This document shows positions 25,947-34,682 of a DNA stretch of 64,000 nucleotides, piece by piece. The notes under the pieces are model-generated. The model was given only the letters and a program-made list of their open reading frames with translations, had not been told where the DNA came from and searched no databases. Where the stretch lies: assembly GCA_018241695.1 (NCBI GenBank), contig JAFEDH010000004.1, positions 186,001-250,000 of the forward strand, read 5' to 3'. Within the stretch, counting starts at the first letter, position 1; each line of letters starts with the position of its first letter. The DNA is from Pseudomonadota bacterium (GTDB taxonomy: Bacteria > Pseudomonadota > Gammaproteobacteria > Burkholderiales > Rhodocyclaceae). The position numbers and the translations under genes were made by a program.

Positions 25947-26487
25947 AAACCGGCTCTTTCTGACTTTCATCGCCCTGGCCTGCGCCCTTCCGGTGGTCGC
26001 GTCCTATCTGGCGTATTACGTCTGGACCCCGGAAAAACACATGAATTACGGCGAGCTATTGACACCCCGCCCCATTCCCGAGGACAAGCTTGTTTCCATA
26101 GGATCCGGGACACCATTACACCCTGAACTGGTGGGCAAATGGGTTCTGGTGGATATCGATAACGGTCAATGCGACGCAGCCTGTATCCGGCGGCTTTACC
26201 TGCAGCGTCAGGCCCATATCTCGATGGGAGCGGCACAGGAACGGATGACGCGGCTCTGGATCGTGACCGGCTCGGCAATGCCTTCGGCAGAGTTGCTGGC
26301 ACAGCACCCGGGCCTGCATCTGGTCCAGCCCAGCCCGGAGTTGCTGGCACATTTTCCACCGCCCGCCACGGGGCGCTTCTATCTGGTGGATACCCACGGG
26401 GAGCTGATATTGCGCTACCCGGCCGATCCTGATGGCAAACGACTAATCAAGGATCTGGCGCGGTTGCTCGTCGTCAAGCGGATGTAG
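25930..26487 (+). CDS. Sco-like membrane-anchored protein with CXXXC
   Basis: A 185-residue protein with one N-terminal helix (about 9-30) and a thioredoxin-like periplasmic part. GQCDAAC (C81, C85) keeps the CXXXC spacing of Sco copper chaperones, and YLVDTHGELILRYP resembles the strand after the copper site, but the conserved Sco histidine is not clear. Proteins like this occur just before ctaA in many cox clusters and are taken as oxidase assembly factors. It overlaps the SURF1 gene by 17 bases. Confidence 0.75.
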   Translation: MNKTTKNRLFLTFIALACALPVVASYLAYYVWTPEKHMNYGELLTPRPIPEDKLVSIGSGTPLHPELVGKWVLVDIDNGQCDAACIRRLYLQRQAHISMGAAQERMTRLWIVTGSAMPSAELLAQHPGLHLVQPSPELLAHFPPPATGRFYLVDTHGELILRYPADPDGKRLIKDLARLLVVKRM

Positions 26488-26517
26488 GCTGGTGTTCGCG
26501 ACCTGGGCATGGCCCGG

Positions 26518-27867
26518 TCAGGCTGACTTGCGGGACATGGCGCGCAGACAGATCACGACGAACAGAATGCCGCCGATGATGGCGATGAGCCCGCCAAGAC
26601 CCATCATGCCCATCCCGATCTTTTGCGGCAGGGTGGTCAGCATCTGATCGGCGCCCGCCACCTTGCGCTGAACGCCATAGCCACCGGACCAGGCCAGTCC
26701 CAGCACATGGAGCAACTGACCACCACCGTAGATGTAGGGCTGCCAGCACGCCATTTTTCCCTTTACCGTACCGTAGCCGAAACGGGGCAACAGCACATAG
26801 GCCAGTCCCATGAAGGCCAGAGTAACGCCCACGATGGAACCATGGTAATGGGCGGGGATGACGACGTTGACACCGCGGATCATGTAAGCCAGAACCCCGC
26901 CGACGAGAAACAGAAGCAGTGATGCCAGCAACGCCGAGCGGGCTGGGGAAGCGGGGCTGCGCAACACGCGGGGCAGAGCCAGAATGACGAGTGCGATGAG
27001 TGGCAGCATCAGGGGGTGGCCTGCTTCCATCAATCGTGCGAACCCCGCGACATGCCCGGGCGAGCCAACCGGGTAGAGCGCATAGAGCACCGGCATCGCG
27101 GCCACGGGTGCCGCCGCGAGAATGAACAGCGATGCAAGCATCCACGGAGAAACTCGTGCCGGGGCATCGAGAGCGTCAAGCAGGATCAACCAGGCCACCG
27201 CCATCAGCAGGGCATGCTGGAATTGCAGCGTGTGACCGCCTCCCCAGAAGACGAGTTCGAACAACGCCTGACCTTCCAGGAATTCGGGGTGATGCAGCCA
27301 GGACGTGACAAAACCGCTCATGGCCAGAATGCCGATGGCGGCGGAAAGGAAGATTCCCAGGCGCAAGGCGCCTTCGGCATTGCCAAAGGGTTTCGGCGGG
27401 AAAGCGGTAAATAGCGTTCTCACCAGGGTCAGCACAAAACCGCCACAGGCAAGCCAGAGTCCGGCAAAAAACACCGGATGCTGCAGAACCGGGATGTAAT
27501 TGTTGAGCAGCGGGTGGCTGTCCGGGAAGAAAGGGGAAATCACGATCAGCACGGTGCCGCCCACGGCAAACCAGAAGCCGGCCCAGCCGAGGACAAGGCA
27601 CCGATCCGTGCTGGATAAGCTCCACAGCAGACCACCGAAAGCCATGAACCAGACAAGCACCGAGAGATCGACATGCACGATCAGGGCCGCACGGAAAAAA
27701 TCCTTCAGAGGAAAGACATCCTGAATCCCGGGGGTACGCGAGAGCACCAGCAGCAGGGCCAGGATGCCGGCGCCGATCAGCGCCGCGAGCGCCAGCCAGA
27801 GCCAGGCGCGACCAAGATGGAGACGGGAACCGGCAGGGCGGAGCAGGGCGGAGGGAGAGTGATCCAT
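26518..27867 (-). CDS. Heme-copper-oxidase subunit I-like membrane protein lacking a canonical CuB site
   Basis: A 449-residue protein with about 12 predicted membrane helices. It resembles the cbb3/NOR branch of subunit I: His65 in helix II (IVHVDLSVLVWFMAF), His212 in FWGGGHTLQ, the HYH pair (340, 342) in IPAHYHGSIVGVTLAFMGL, and His387. The segment expected to hold the His-His pair of CuB (about 243-266) has no histidine. Electron transfer without normal oxygen reduction, NO-related chemistry or a non-redox role are all open. It is on the opposite strand, in the place between the Sco-like gene and ctaB where heme A synthase ctaA is usually found. Confidence 0.72.
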   Translation of the reverse strand: MDHSPSALLRPAGSRLHLGRAWLWLALAALIGAGILALLLVLSRTPGIQDVFPLKDFFRAALIVHVDLSVLVWFMAFGGLLWSLSSTDRCLVLGWAGFWFAVGGTVLIVISPFFPDSHPLLNNYIPVLQHPVFFAGLWLACGGFVLTLVRTLFTAFPPKPFGNAEGALRLGIFLSAAIGILAMSGFVTSWLHHPEFLEGQALFELVFWGGGHTLQFQHALLMAVAWLILLDALDAPARVSPWMLASLFILAAAPVAAMPVLYALYPVGSPGHVAGFARLMEAGHPLMLPLIALVILALPRVLRSPASPARSALLASLLLFLVGGVLAYMIRGVNVVIPAHYHGSIVGVTLAFMGLAYVLLPRFGYGTVKGKMACWQPYIYGGGQLLHVLGLAWSGGYGVQRKVAGADQMLTTLPQKIGMGMMGLGGLIAIIGGILFVVICLRAMSRKSA

Positions 27868-27914
27868 GGCAGGTACGGCAGGAGAAAAAGCGTATCAGTA
27901 TAGCGGGGTCGGCA

Positions 27915-27923
27915 TGTTAAAAT
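27915..27923 (+). promoter_or_regulatory. Extended -10 promoter candidate for ctaB
   Basis: TGTTAAAAT combines an extended TGN element with TAAAAT, a 5-of-6 match to the -10 box, 42 bases before ctaB. The -35 region is poor, as is usual for extended -10 promoters. A separate promoter would be needed because the preceding gene is on the other strand. Confidence 0.4.
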
Positions 27924-27965
27924 GCCCGGCCCGAATGCCTTCGAAACCGGTCAGGAAATCCCTCC

Positions 27966-28871
27966 ATGCGATCGACCGAAATTGCCCCTTCCCCGGCCTT
28001 CCACCGCTTGCGGCAGTATTACGCCCTGACCAAGCCCCGGGTAGTGTCCCTGATTGTCTTCTGCGCGGTGATCGGCATGTTTCTCGCAACGCCGGGCATG
28101 GTACCGATCCGCGTGCTCTTCGCCGGCACTGTAGGCATCGCGCTGGTGGCGGGTGCCGCTGCAGCAGTCAATTGCCTGATCGAGCAGAAGATCGATGCAC
28201 TCATGGCGCGCACCCGTGGCCGCCCCTTGCCCTCCGGCGAAGTGAATTCCCTGGAAACCCTGGTGTTGTCCGGAGTTCTGGGCGGTATCGGCCTTTCCCT
28301 GCTTTATCGCCTGGCCAATCCCCTGACCATGTGGCTGACCCTGGCCACCTTCATCGGCTATGCAATCATCTACACGGCGTTTCTGAAGCCCAATACCTCC
28401 CAGAACATCGTGATCGGCGGTGCTTCCGGTGCGATGCCCCCGGTGCTGGGCTGGGCGGCCGTAACCAACCAGACGCCGGGCGAGGCCTGGCTGCTGTTTC
28501 TGATCATCTTCGTCTGGACCCCCCCCCACTTCTGGTCTCTCGCGCTCTACCGTGCCAGGGAGTACGCTGCCGCCGGCCTGCCCATGCTGCCCGTGACCCA
28601 CGGTGCCGAATACACCCGCCGCTATGTGTTTTTCTATACCGTCGGGCTCACGCTGATCACCCTGGTGCCCTGCGTGATCGGCATGACCGGCCTGATCTAT
28701 CTGGTGGCCACGGTGGTTCTCGATGGAATTTTCCTGCGCCATGCATGGATCGTCTGGCGTCGTTATTCCGATGCCGCGGCACGCAAGTCGTTCCGCTGGT
28801 CCATCATGTATCTGTCGCTCCTGTTCGCCGCGCTCCTGGTGGATCACTACCTGCCGCTTCCGCTGGCCTGA
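27966..28871 (+). CDS. ctaB: Protoheme IX farnesyltransferase (heme O synthase)
   Basis: A 301-residue UbiA-family prenyltransferase with about nine membrane helices that adds farnesyl to heme b to make heme O, the precursor of heme A. Seen: [11 protein letters not shown] at the first helix, the polyprenyl site [20 protein letters not shown], and [13 protein letters not shown] in the loop. The first Asp of the NXXXD motif is Glu here, which is common in betaproteobacterial CtaB. The Sco gene begins 5 bases after the stop. Confidence 0.95.
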   Translation: MRSTEIAPSPAFHRLRQYYALTKPRVVSLIVFCAVIGMFLATPGMVPIRVLFAGTVGIALVAGAAAAVNCLIEQKIDALMARTRGRPLPSGEVNSLETLVLSGVLGGIGLSLLYRLANPLTMWLTLATFIGYAIIYTAFLKPNTSQNIVIGGASGAMPPVLGWAAVTNQTPGEAWLLFLIIFVWTPPHFWSLALYRAREYAAAGLPMLPVTHGAEYTRRYVFFYTVGLTLITLVPCVIGMTGLIYLVATVVLDGIFLRHAWIVWRRYSDAAARKSFRWSIMYLSLLFAALLVDHYLPLPLA

Positions 28872-28876
28872 ACCAC

Positions 28877-29464
28877 TTGCCGCACGCCATTACCCGTCTT
28901 GCGCTGGTGCTGGTTCTGCTGGCACTGGCGGCATGCAGCAGCAAGGTCACTTTCAATGCGACCGATATCACCGGTGTTGACTGGGGACGGGATTTTCATT
29001 TGCGAGACTCGACGGGCAAACCCCGTCAGCTGGCTGATTTTCGTGGCAAGGTGGTTGTGGTTTTCTTCGGCTACACCCACTGCCCTGATGTCTGCCCCAC
29101 CACCCTGAGTACATTGCGTACCGTCATGGACGCCCTGGGTACGGATGCGGGCAAGGTGCAGGTGTTGTTTGTCACGCTGGATCCGGAGCGGGACACTCCC
29201 GAAATATTGGCCCAGTATGTGCCCGCCTTTTATCCTTCCTTCCTCGGGTTGACCGGCGATCCAGCCCAGATCGCGGCGACGGCTAAAGAATTCAAGGTCT
29301 TCTATCAGCGTCAGGAGGGCAAAGCGCCGGGCAGTTACACGCTCGATCACACCGCATCCTCATTTGTCTTCGATCCCGCCGGCCGGCTAAGGCTCTATGT
29401 GTCACCAGGGCAGTCGGCTGAAAAGATCGTGGAGGATTTGCGGCGTCTGCTTAACGGTGCGTGA
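28877..29464 (+). CDS. Sco1/SenC copper chaperone lipoprotein
   Basis: A 195-residue protein with a signal peptide ending in the lipobox ALAAC (Cys20) and a thioredoxin-like domain. The copper ligands are C69 and C73 in THCPDVCP and His158 in LDHTASS, matching Sco proteins that metallate the CuA centre of CoxB. No ATG or GTG start precedes the signal peptide: TTG at 28877, six bases after the ctaB stop, is the best choice and an ATT at 28889 a weak alternative. No good ribosome-binding site is visible, so coupling to ctaB is probable. Confidence 0.88.
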   Translation: MPHAITRLALVLVLLALAACSSKVTFNATDITGVDWGRDFHLRDSTGKPRQLADFRGKVVVVFFGYTHCPDVCPTTLSTLRTVMDALGTDAGKVQVLFVTLDPERDTPEILAQYVPAFYPSFLGLTGDPAQIAATAKEFKVFYQRQEGKAPGSYTLDHTASSFVFDPAGRLRLYVSPGQSAEKIVEDLRRLLNGA

Positions 29465-29530
29465 AGCAGGGATTGGCAGGAAAATCGCAAACCCGGTGAT
29501 GAAGTTCCGGGCAACAAGGGCGGAGCTGAA

Positions 29531-29560
29531 AAAATGGCGCGAAGAATTCGCGCCATTTTT
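29531..29560. terminator. Bidirectional terminator between Sco gene and rpoH
   Basis: A 13-bp perfect stem (arms 29531-29543 and 29547-29559, loop of 3) with A-run before and T-run after. It lies between convergent genes and can end both the ctaB-Sco transcript and rpoH. Confidence 0.92.
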
Positions 29561-29605
29561 ATTCCTGCAACCCTTCGGGAGCGGGATTTTTATCCGCTCA
29601 ACGTT

Positions 29606-30481
<876 letters not shown>

Positions 30482-30504
30482 GTATTTCCTCCTTTGTGGC
30501 CATA

Positions 30505-30531
30505 TTAGCACTCTGCGTATGAGAGTGCTAA
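30505..30531. promoter_or_regulatory. CIRCE element (HrcA operator) of rpoH
   Basis: The sequence TTAGCACTC-N9-GAGTGCTAA matches the CIRCE consensus at all 18 arm positions with the exact 9-base spacer. It lies 24 bases before the rpoH start codon, over the expected promoter/leader. HrcA binding there would repress rpoH until heat or chaperone demand releases it. Confidence 0.93.
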
Positions 30532-30581
30532 TTTCGGGAAGTTCCCGGCGAAATGTGCGCGGACGGCACCTTAAACCGTAG

Positions 30582-31481
30582 CTAGAAAGACCGCAGGTAC
30601 TGGCGCAGGGACAGGCCGGCACCGAGCCAGCCCAGGCTGGCGGCCAGCCCCAGCCAGAGGGTGGCGATCTCCGGCCCGGGGCCATGAAGGACGAAGTGCA
30701 AGCCGTAGAGGCTGGCCAGGTCGGTGACCGGGCCACGCAGGGCAAGAGTGGCGGCGAATACCAGAGCCCAGGCGGTGAGGCCACCCAGCAGCCCCTGCAG
30801 CAATCCGAACCAGAGAAAGGGGCGGCGGATGAAACTGTCGGTTGCCCCCAGCAGACGGCTCACCTCGATTTCCCCCCGCTGGGTCAGTACCTGCAGGCGA
30901 ATGATGTTGAAGGTGATGGCCACAACGCCGATACCCAGCAGCCCGGCCAATAGACCCACGGCAGCCCGGCCCAGGCGCAGCAGGGCATCGAGACGGCGCG
31001 CCCAGGCCGAATCCAGCTGCACGTGAGCCACTCCGGACCAGGCCGAGATATCCGTCGCCAGCTGCTCCAGCGCGTGCGGTGCGTCATCGCGGGGCGTGAC
31101 GACATAGGCATCGGGGAAGGGATTGTCGGGCAGGCTGTCGAGTACCGCCGCCAGACCTTCGGTGGCCCGCATATGAGACAGCGCCTCCGCGCGGGGAATC
31201 ATCCGGAACGCGGAGACTCCCGGCGTTGCGGCCAGACGCTGGCCGATGGCCGCAACTTCGCCCTGGCTGGCGTCGAGGGCCAGAAAAACGGAGATTTGAG
31301 GAGGAGCGGTGGCACCACCCAGGGCCAGACGGGCATTGTCCAGCAGCAACTGGCCGCCTGCCGGCAGGGCGAGGGCGATCCCCATGGCCAGTATCGACAG
31401 CAGGGTGTTGAGCGGGGTTGCGGCAAGGCGGCCCAGGCTCAGCATCAGGGCGTGACGATGCTGGGTCAGCCAGGCATTCAT
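30582..31481 (-). CDS. ftsX: Cell division ABC-transporter-like permease FtsX
   Basis: A 299-residue membrane protein with four helices (one near residues 25-47, three in the C-terminal half from about 175) and a large periplasmic loop between the first two. With FtsE it activates peptidoglycan hydrolases at the septum. The segment QRGEIEVSRLLGATDSFIRRPFLWFGLLQG is typical of FtsX (only its form is noted here). It overlaps ftsE by 4 bases and precedes rpoH by 100 bases. Confidence 0.94.
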   Translation of the reverse strand: MNAWLTQHRHALMLSLGRLAATPLNTLLSILAMGIALALPAGGQLLLDNARLALGGATAPPQISVFLALDASQGEVAAIGQRLAATPGVSAFRMIPRAEALSHMRATEGLAAVLDSLPDNPFPDAYVVTPRDDAPHALEQLATDISAWSGVAHVQLDSAWARRLDALLRLGRAAVGLLAGLLGIGVVAITFNIIRLQVLTQRGEIEVSRLLGATDSFIRRPFLWFGLLQGLLGGLTAWALVFAATLALRGPVTDLASLYGLHFVLHGPGPEIATLWLGLAASLGWLGAGLSLRQYLRSF

Positions 31482-32125
31482 GGCTGCAACCTGCCGTGAT
31501 CGAGGCGCAGCGCCCGGGCCTGGGGGAAAAGGGCACCATCATAGGTTGCCACCACTACGGTGACGCCGACCTGGTGGAAGTCGAGAAAGATCTCCGCCAC
31601 ATCGCGGGCGGTATCCGGATCAAGATGAGCCGTGGGTTCGTCGGCCAGGAGCAGGCCGGGGCGATTGACCACGGCACGGGCAATGGCCAGCCGCTGTTGT
31701 TCGCCCCCCGAGAGCGCGATGGGCATCGCCCGTTCACGCATCAGCAAGCCCACCTTGTCGAGGGCGGCACGGGCGCGGCGCGAGGCTTCCTTGTGCGGGA
31801 TACCGGCAATCGAAAGTGGCAACATCACGTTGGCGAAGGCATTGCGGTCAAAGAGCAGCTTCTGATCCTGGAAAACCAGACCAAGATTGCGCCGCAAATA
31901 GGGCAGCGCGGCCGGCTTGAGCGCTCCCACATTCTGGCCGTTGACCAGCACGGCGCCGGCGCTGGGCCGTTCCATGGCCGCGACCAGCTTGAGCAGCGTG
32001 CTCTTGCCGGCGCCGGAATGGCCCGCCAGCGTCACCAGCTCGCCGGGACCGACATCCAGGGTGACGTCCACGAGAGCATCCTGTCCCGGTGGATAGCGCT
32101 TGGAAACCTGCTGGAACTGGATCAT
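31478..32125 (-). CDS. ftsE: Cell division ATP-binding protein FtsE
   Basis: A 215-residue ABC ATPase. It has Walker [10 protein letters not shown], the signature LSGGEQQR, Walker [13 protein letters not shown], and Q-loop VFQDQKLL, a string common in FtsE. The start at 32125 ([12 protein letters not shown]) is preferred over a longer frame that runs into ftsY. It is 7 bases after ftsY and overlaps ftsX. Confidence 0.96.
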   Translation of the reverse strand: MIQFQQVSKRYPPGQDALVDVTLDVGPGELVTLAGHSGAGKSTLLKLVAAMERPSAGAVLVNGQNVGALKPAALPYLRRNLGLVFQDQKLLFDRNAFANVMLPLSIAGIPHKEASRRARAALDKVGLLMRERAMPIALSGGEQQRLAIARAVVNRPGLLLADEPTAHLDPDTARDVAEIFLDFHQVGVTVVVATYDGALFPQARALRLDHGRLQP

Positions 32126-32132
32126 GTCCGGA

Positions 32133-33104
32133 TCATGGCGCGGGGGCTTCCTCGAACAGGGCCTCGGCAAATTCCGCCGCCCGAAACGGCTGGAGGTCGT
32201 CGATACCCTCGCCGACACCGATGAAGCGCACGGGTTTGGGGCACTGGCGGGCAATCGCCGCGAGCACGCCGCCCTTGGCGGTACCGTCGAGCTTGGTGAT
32301 CACCAGACCGGTGACGCCGATCGCCTTGTCGAATGCCTTGACCTGGGCGATGGCGTTCTGCCCGATATTGGCGTCGAGCACCAGCAATACTTCGTGAGGA
32401 CCGCCGGGTTCCGCTTTTTGCACCACGCGGCGCACCTTGGCGATTTCCTCCATCAGATGCAGCTGGGTGGGCAGGCGCCCGGCCGTGTCGGCCATCACCA
32501 CGTCGATGCCTCGCGCCCGGGCGGCGCCGATGGCGTCGAACACCACGGCGGCGGGATCGCCGGATTCCTGGGCGATCACGGTGACATCGTTGCGGCGGCC
32601 CCATTCCATGAGCTGCTCCCGGGCGGCGGCACGGAACGTGTCGCCCGCGGCCAGCACCACGCTATGGCCCCGGCCCTGGAAGTGCTTGGCCAGTTTTCCG
32701 ATCGAGGTGGTCTTGCCGGCGCCATTGACCCCCGCGATCATCATGATGAAGGGATGTTGTCCGGCGGGATCGAGCGGCTGCTCCAGTGGCCCGAGCAGGG
32801 TGGCCAGCAAGTCGACCAGCACCTGGCGCAGCTGGGCTGGCGTTTCGAGCTTGTCACGCCGGATCCGGCCGCGCAGTTCGGCAAGCAGCCACTGGGTCGC
32901 CTCCACCCCGCAATCGGCCATGAGCAGCGTGGATTCAAGTTCCTCCAGTAGTTCCTCGTCGATCCGGCTGCGGCCGAACAGCCCCCCCAGCGTGCCGCCG
33001 ATCTGGGCGCGGGTTCTGGCCAGCCCGGCGCGCAGGCGCTGGGTCCAGGACGGGGCGGTGGCGGGAGGTGTACCCCCCTCCTTCTTCTTGAAGAAACTCA
33101 GCAT
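32133..33104 (-). CDS. ftsY: Signal recognition particle receptor FtsY
   Basis: A 323-residue SRP GTPase that delivers ribosome-nascent chains to the membrane. The N-terminal acidic A domain is short. The N domain is followed by the G domain: GVNGAGKTTSIGKLA, DTFRAAA, DTAGR, TKLDGTAKGG and GVGEGIDDLQPF. The start at 33104 (MLSFFKKK) is the usual one. It begins the minus-strand ftsY-ftsE-ftsX series and is divergent from the M16 peptidase gene. Confidence 0.97.
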   Translation of the reverse strand: MLSFFKKKEGGTPPATAPSWTQRLRAGLARTRAQIGGTLGGLFGRSRIDEELLEELESTLLMADCGVEATQWLLAELRGRIRRDKLETPAQLRQVLVDLLATLLGPLEQPLDPAGQHPFIMMIAGVNGAGKTTSIGKLAKHFQGRGHSVVLAAGDTFRAAAREQLMEWGRRNDVTVIAQESGDPAAVVFDAIGAARARGIDVVMADTAGRLPTQLHLMEEIAKVRRVVQKAEPGGPHEVLLVLDANIGQNAIAQVKAFDKAIGVTGLVITKLDGTAKGGVLAAIARQCPKPVRFIGVGEGIDDLQPFRAAEFAEALFEEAPAP

Positions 33105-33304
33105 GAAATCCGGAGTCGAAACGGCGACCGAAAGCCGGTCGCGAAAAAGGGTCGCGCTATGATGCGCGAAACATGGAGCGACCGGAGAAACGGTTGTTCC
33201 GGCGCCAAGTGTAGCAAAGTGGCACAGCCGCCAAGCGGTAAAGCTGCATGGCTGCGTGGTTCGCCGCCCTGGCCGGTCATCCTGATCATTTCCGAACAAC
33301 AACG

Positions 33305-34666
33305 ATGAAAAAATTTCTTCTCGCCCTGATGCTTTGTCCGACCCTGATGGCCGCTCCGGCCCGGGCCAATCCCTTCGAAACCCGCCTGTCCAACGGACTC
33401 AGGATCATCGTCAAGGAAGATCACCGTGCGCCGACTGCGGTAAACATGGTCTGGTACCAGGCCGGGGCCATGGATGAACAGGAGGGGGTTTCCGGCGTTG
33501 CCCATGTGCTTGAGCACATGATGTTCAAGGGGACGAAAAAAATCGGCCCGGGCGAATTCTCACGCCGGGTGGCGGCCGCGGGTGGTAATGACAATGCCTT
33601 CACCACCGCGGATTACACCGCGTACTTCGAGCAGGTGCCCAAGGCGCGTTTGGCGGAAATGATGGCCATGGAGGCGGATCGCATGGCGCACCTCGAATTG
33701 ACGGAGAAGGAATTCAGCTCCGAGATCAAGGTGGTGATGGAAGAGCGCCGCTGGCGTACCGAGGATCAGCCCCAATCCAAGGTCTATGAGGGGCTCATGG
33801 CGACGGCGTTCGAGGCGCATCCCTATCATCGGCCGGTGATCGGCTGGATGGGGGATCTGGAAAATATGACCTATCAGGATGCGAGGGACTGGTATCGCAC
33901 CTGGTATGCGCCCAACAATGCCACGGTGGTGGTGGTGGGTGATGTCGACCACAAGGTGGTATTCCGCCTGGCGGAGAAGGAATTCGGCGCCATCCCCGCG
34001 CGCGCCCTGCCCCGGCGTCGCCCGCGTACCGAACCGGTGCAGGAAGGGATCCGTCGCATCAGCGTGAAAGCCCCCGCCAGGCTGCCTTATCTGATGATGG
34101 CGTGGAAGGCGCCCAAGCTGCAGGATGTACACAAGGATCGGGATCCCTACGCGCTCGAAGTGTTATCCGGCATCCTCGATGGCCACGAAGCCGCGCGTCT
34201 GGGTAGGCATCTGGTGCGCGAGCAGCGCATCGCCCAGTCTGCCGGGGCGGGCTACGACGGCACGCTGCGCGGTGAAGCCCTCTTCATCCTCGACGGACAA
34301 CCGGCGCAGGGCCACACCATTGCAGAGCTTGAAGCCGCGCTGCGGGCCGAGATCAAGCGGATTCAGGATGAAGGCGTATCCGCGGAGGAACTGGCTCGGG
34401 TGAAGGTGCAAACCATCGCCGGACAGGTCTACAAACGGGATTCGATGATGGCTCAGGCCATGGAAATTGGTGGGGCGGAGATGAACGGGCTGGGCTGGCG
34501 CAGCCTCGATACCCTGCTGGAAAAAGTTCGCAGCGTCACGGCGGATGAGGTGCAGGCCGTGGCCCGCAAGTATTTCAGCGACGACACCCTGACGGTCGCC
34601 GTGCTCGATCCCCAGCCAGTGGATGCGAACGCCCCGCCCAGGCCCGCTCCCGTCCACCATCACTGA
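33305..34666 (+). CDS. M16-family zinc metallopeptidase (catalytic partner)
   Basis: A 453-residue periplasmic protein with a signal peptide (MKKFLLALMLCPTLMAAPARA). The inverted zinc motif HVLEH, in FKGT context (HXXEH), with a second-ligand Glu about 75 residues later, marks an active pitrilysin-type peptidase. It is paired with the next gene, an M16 protein without the zinc motif, as in the heterodimeric PqqF/mitochondrial-processing-like class. Substrate is unknown. The protein ends in three histidines. Confidence 0.93.
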   Translation: MKKFLLALMLCPTLMAAPARANPFETRLSNGLRIIVKEDHRAPTAVNMVWYQAGAMDEQEGVSGVAHVLEHMMFKGTKKIGPGEFSRRVAAAGGNDNAFTTADYTAYFEQVPKARLAEMMAMEADRMAHLELTEKEFSSEIKVVMEERRWRTEDQPQSKVYEGLMATAFEAHPYHRPVIGWMGDLENMTYQDARDWYRTWYAPNNATVVVVGDVDHKVVFRLAEKEFGAIPARALPRRRPRTEPVQEGIRRISVKAPARLPYLMMAWKAPKLQDVHKDRDPYALEVLSGILDGHEAARLGRHLVREQRIAQSAGAGYDGTLRGEALFILDGQPAQGHTIAELEAALRAEIKRIQDEGVSAEELARVKVQTIAGQVYKRDSMMAQAMEIGGAEMNGLGWRSLDTLLEKVRSVTADEVQAVARKYFSDDTLTVAVLDPQPVDANAPPRPAPVHHH

Positions 34667-34682
34667 TCACAGAGATTCCGCC

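Noticed and set aside
28164..28223. Glu instead of the first Asp in the NXXXD motif of CtaB
   Set aside because: The NCLVEQ-like form is usual in betaproteobacterial CtaB, so it is not an unusual loss.
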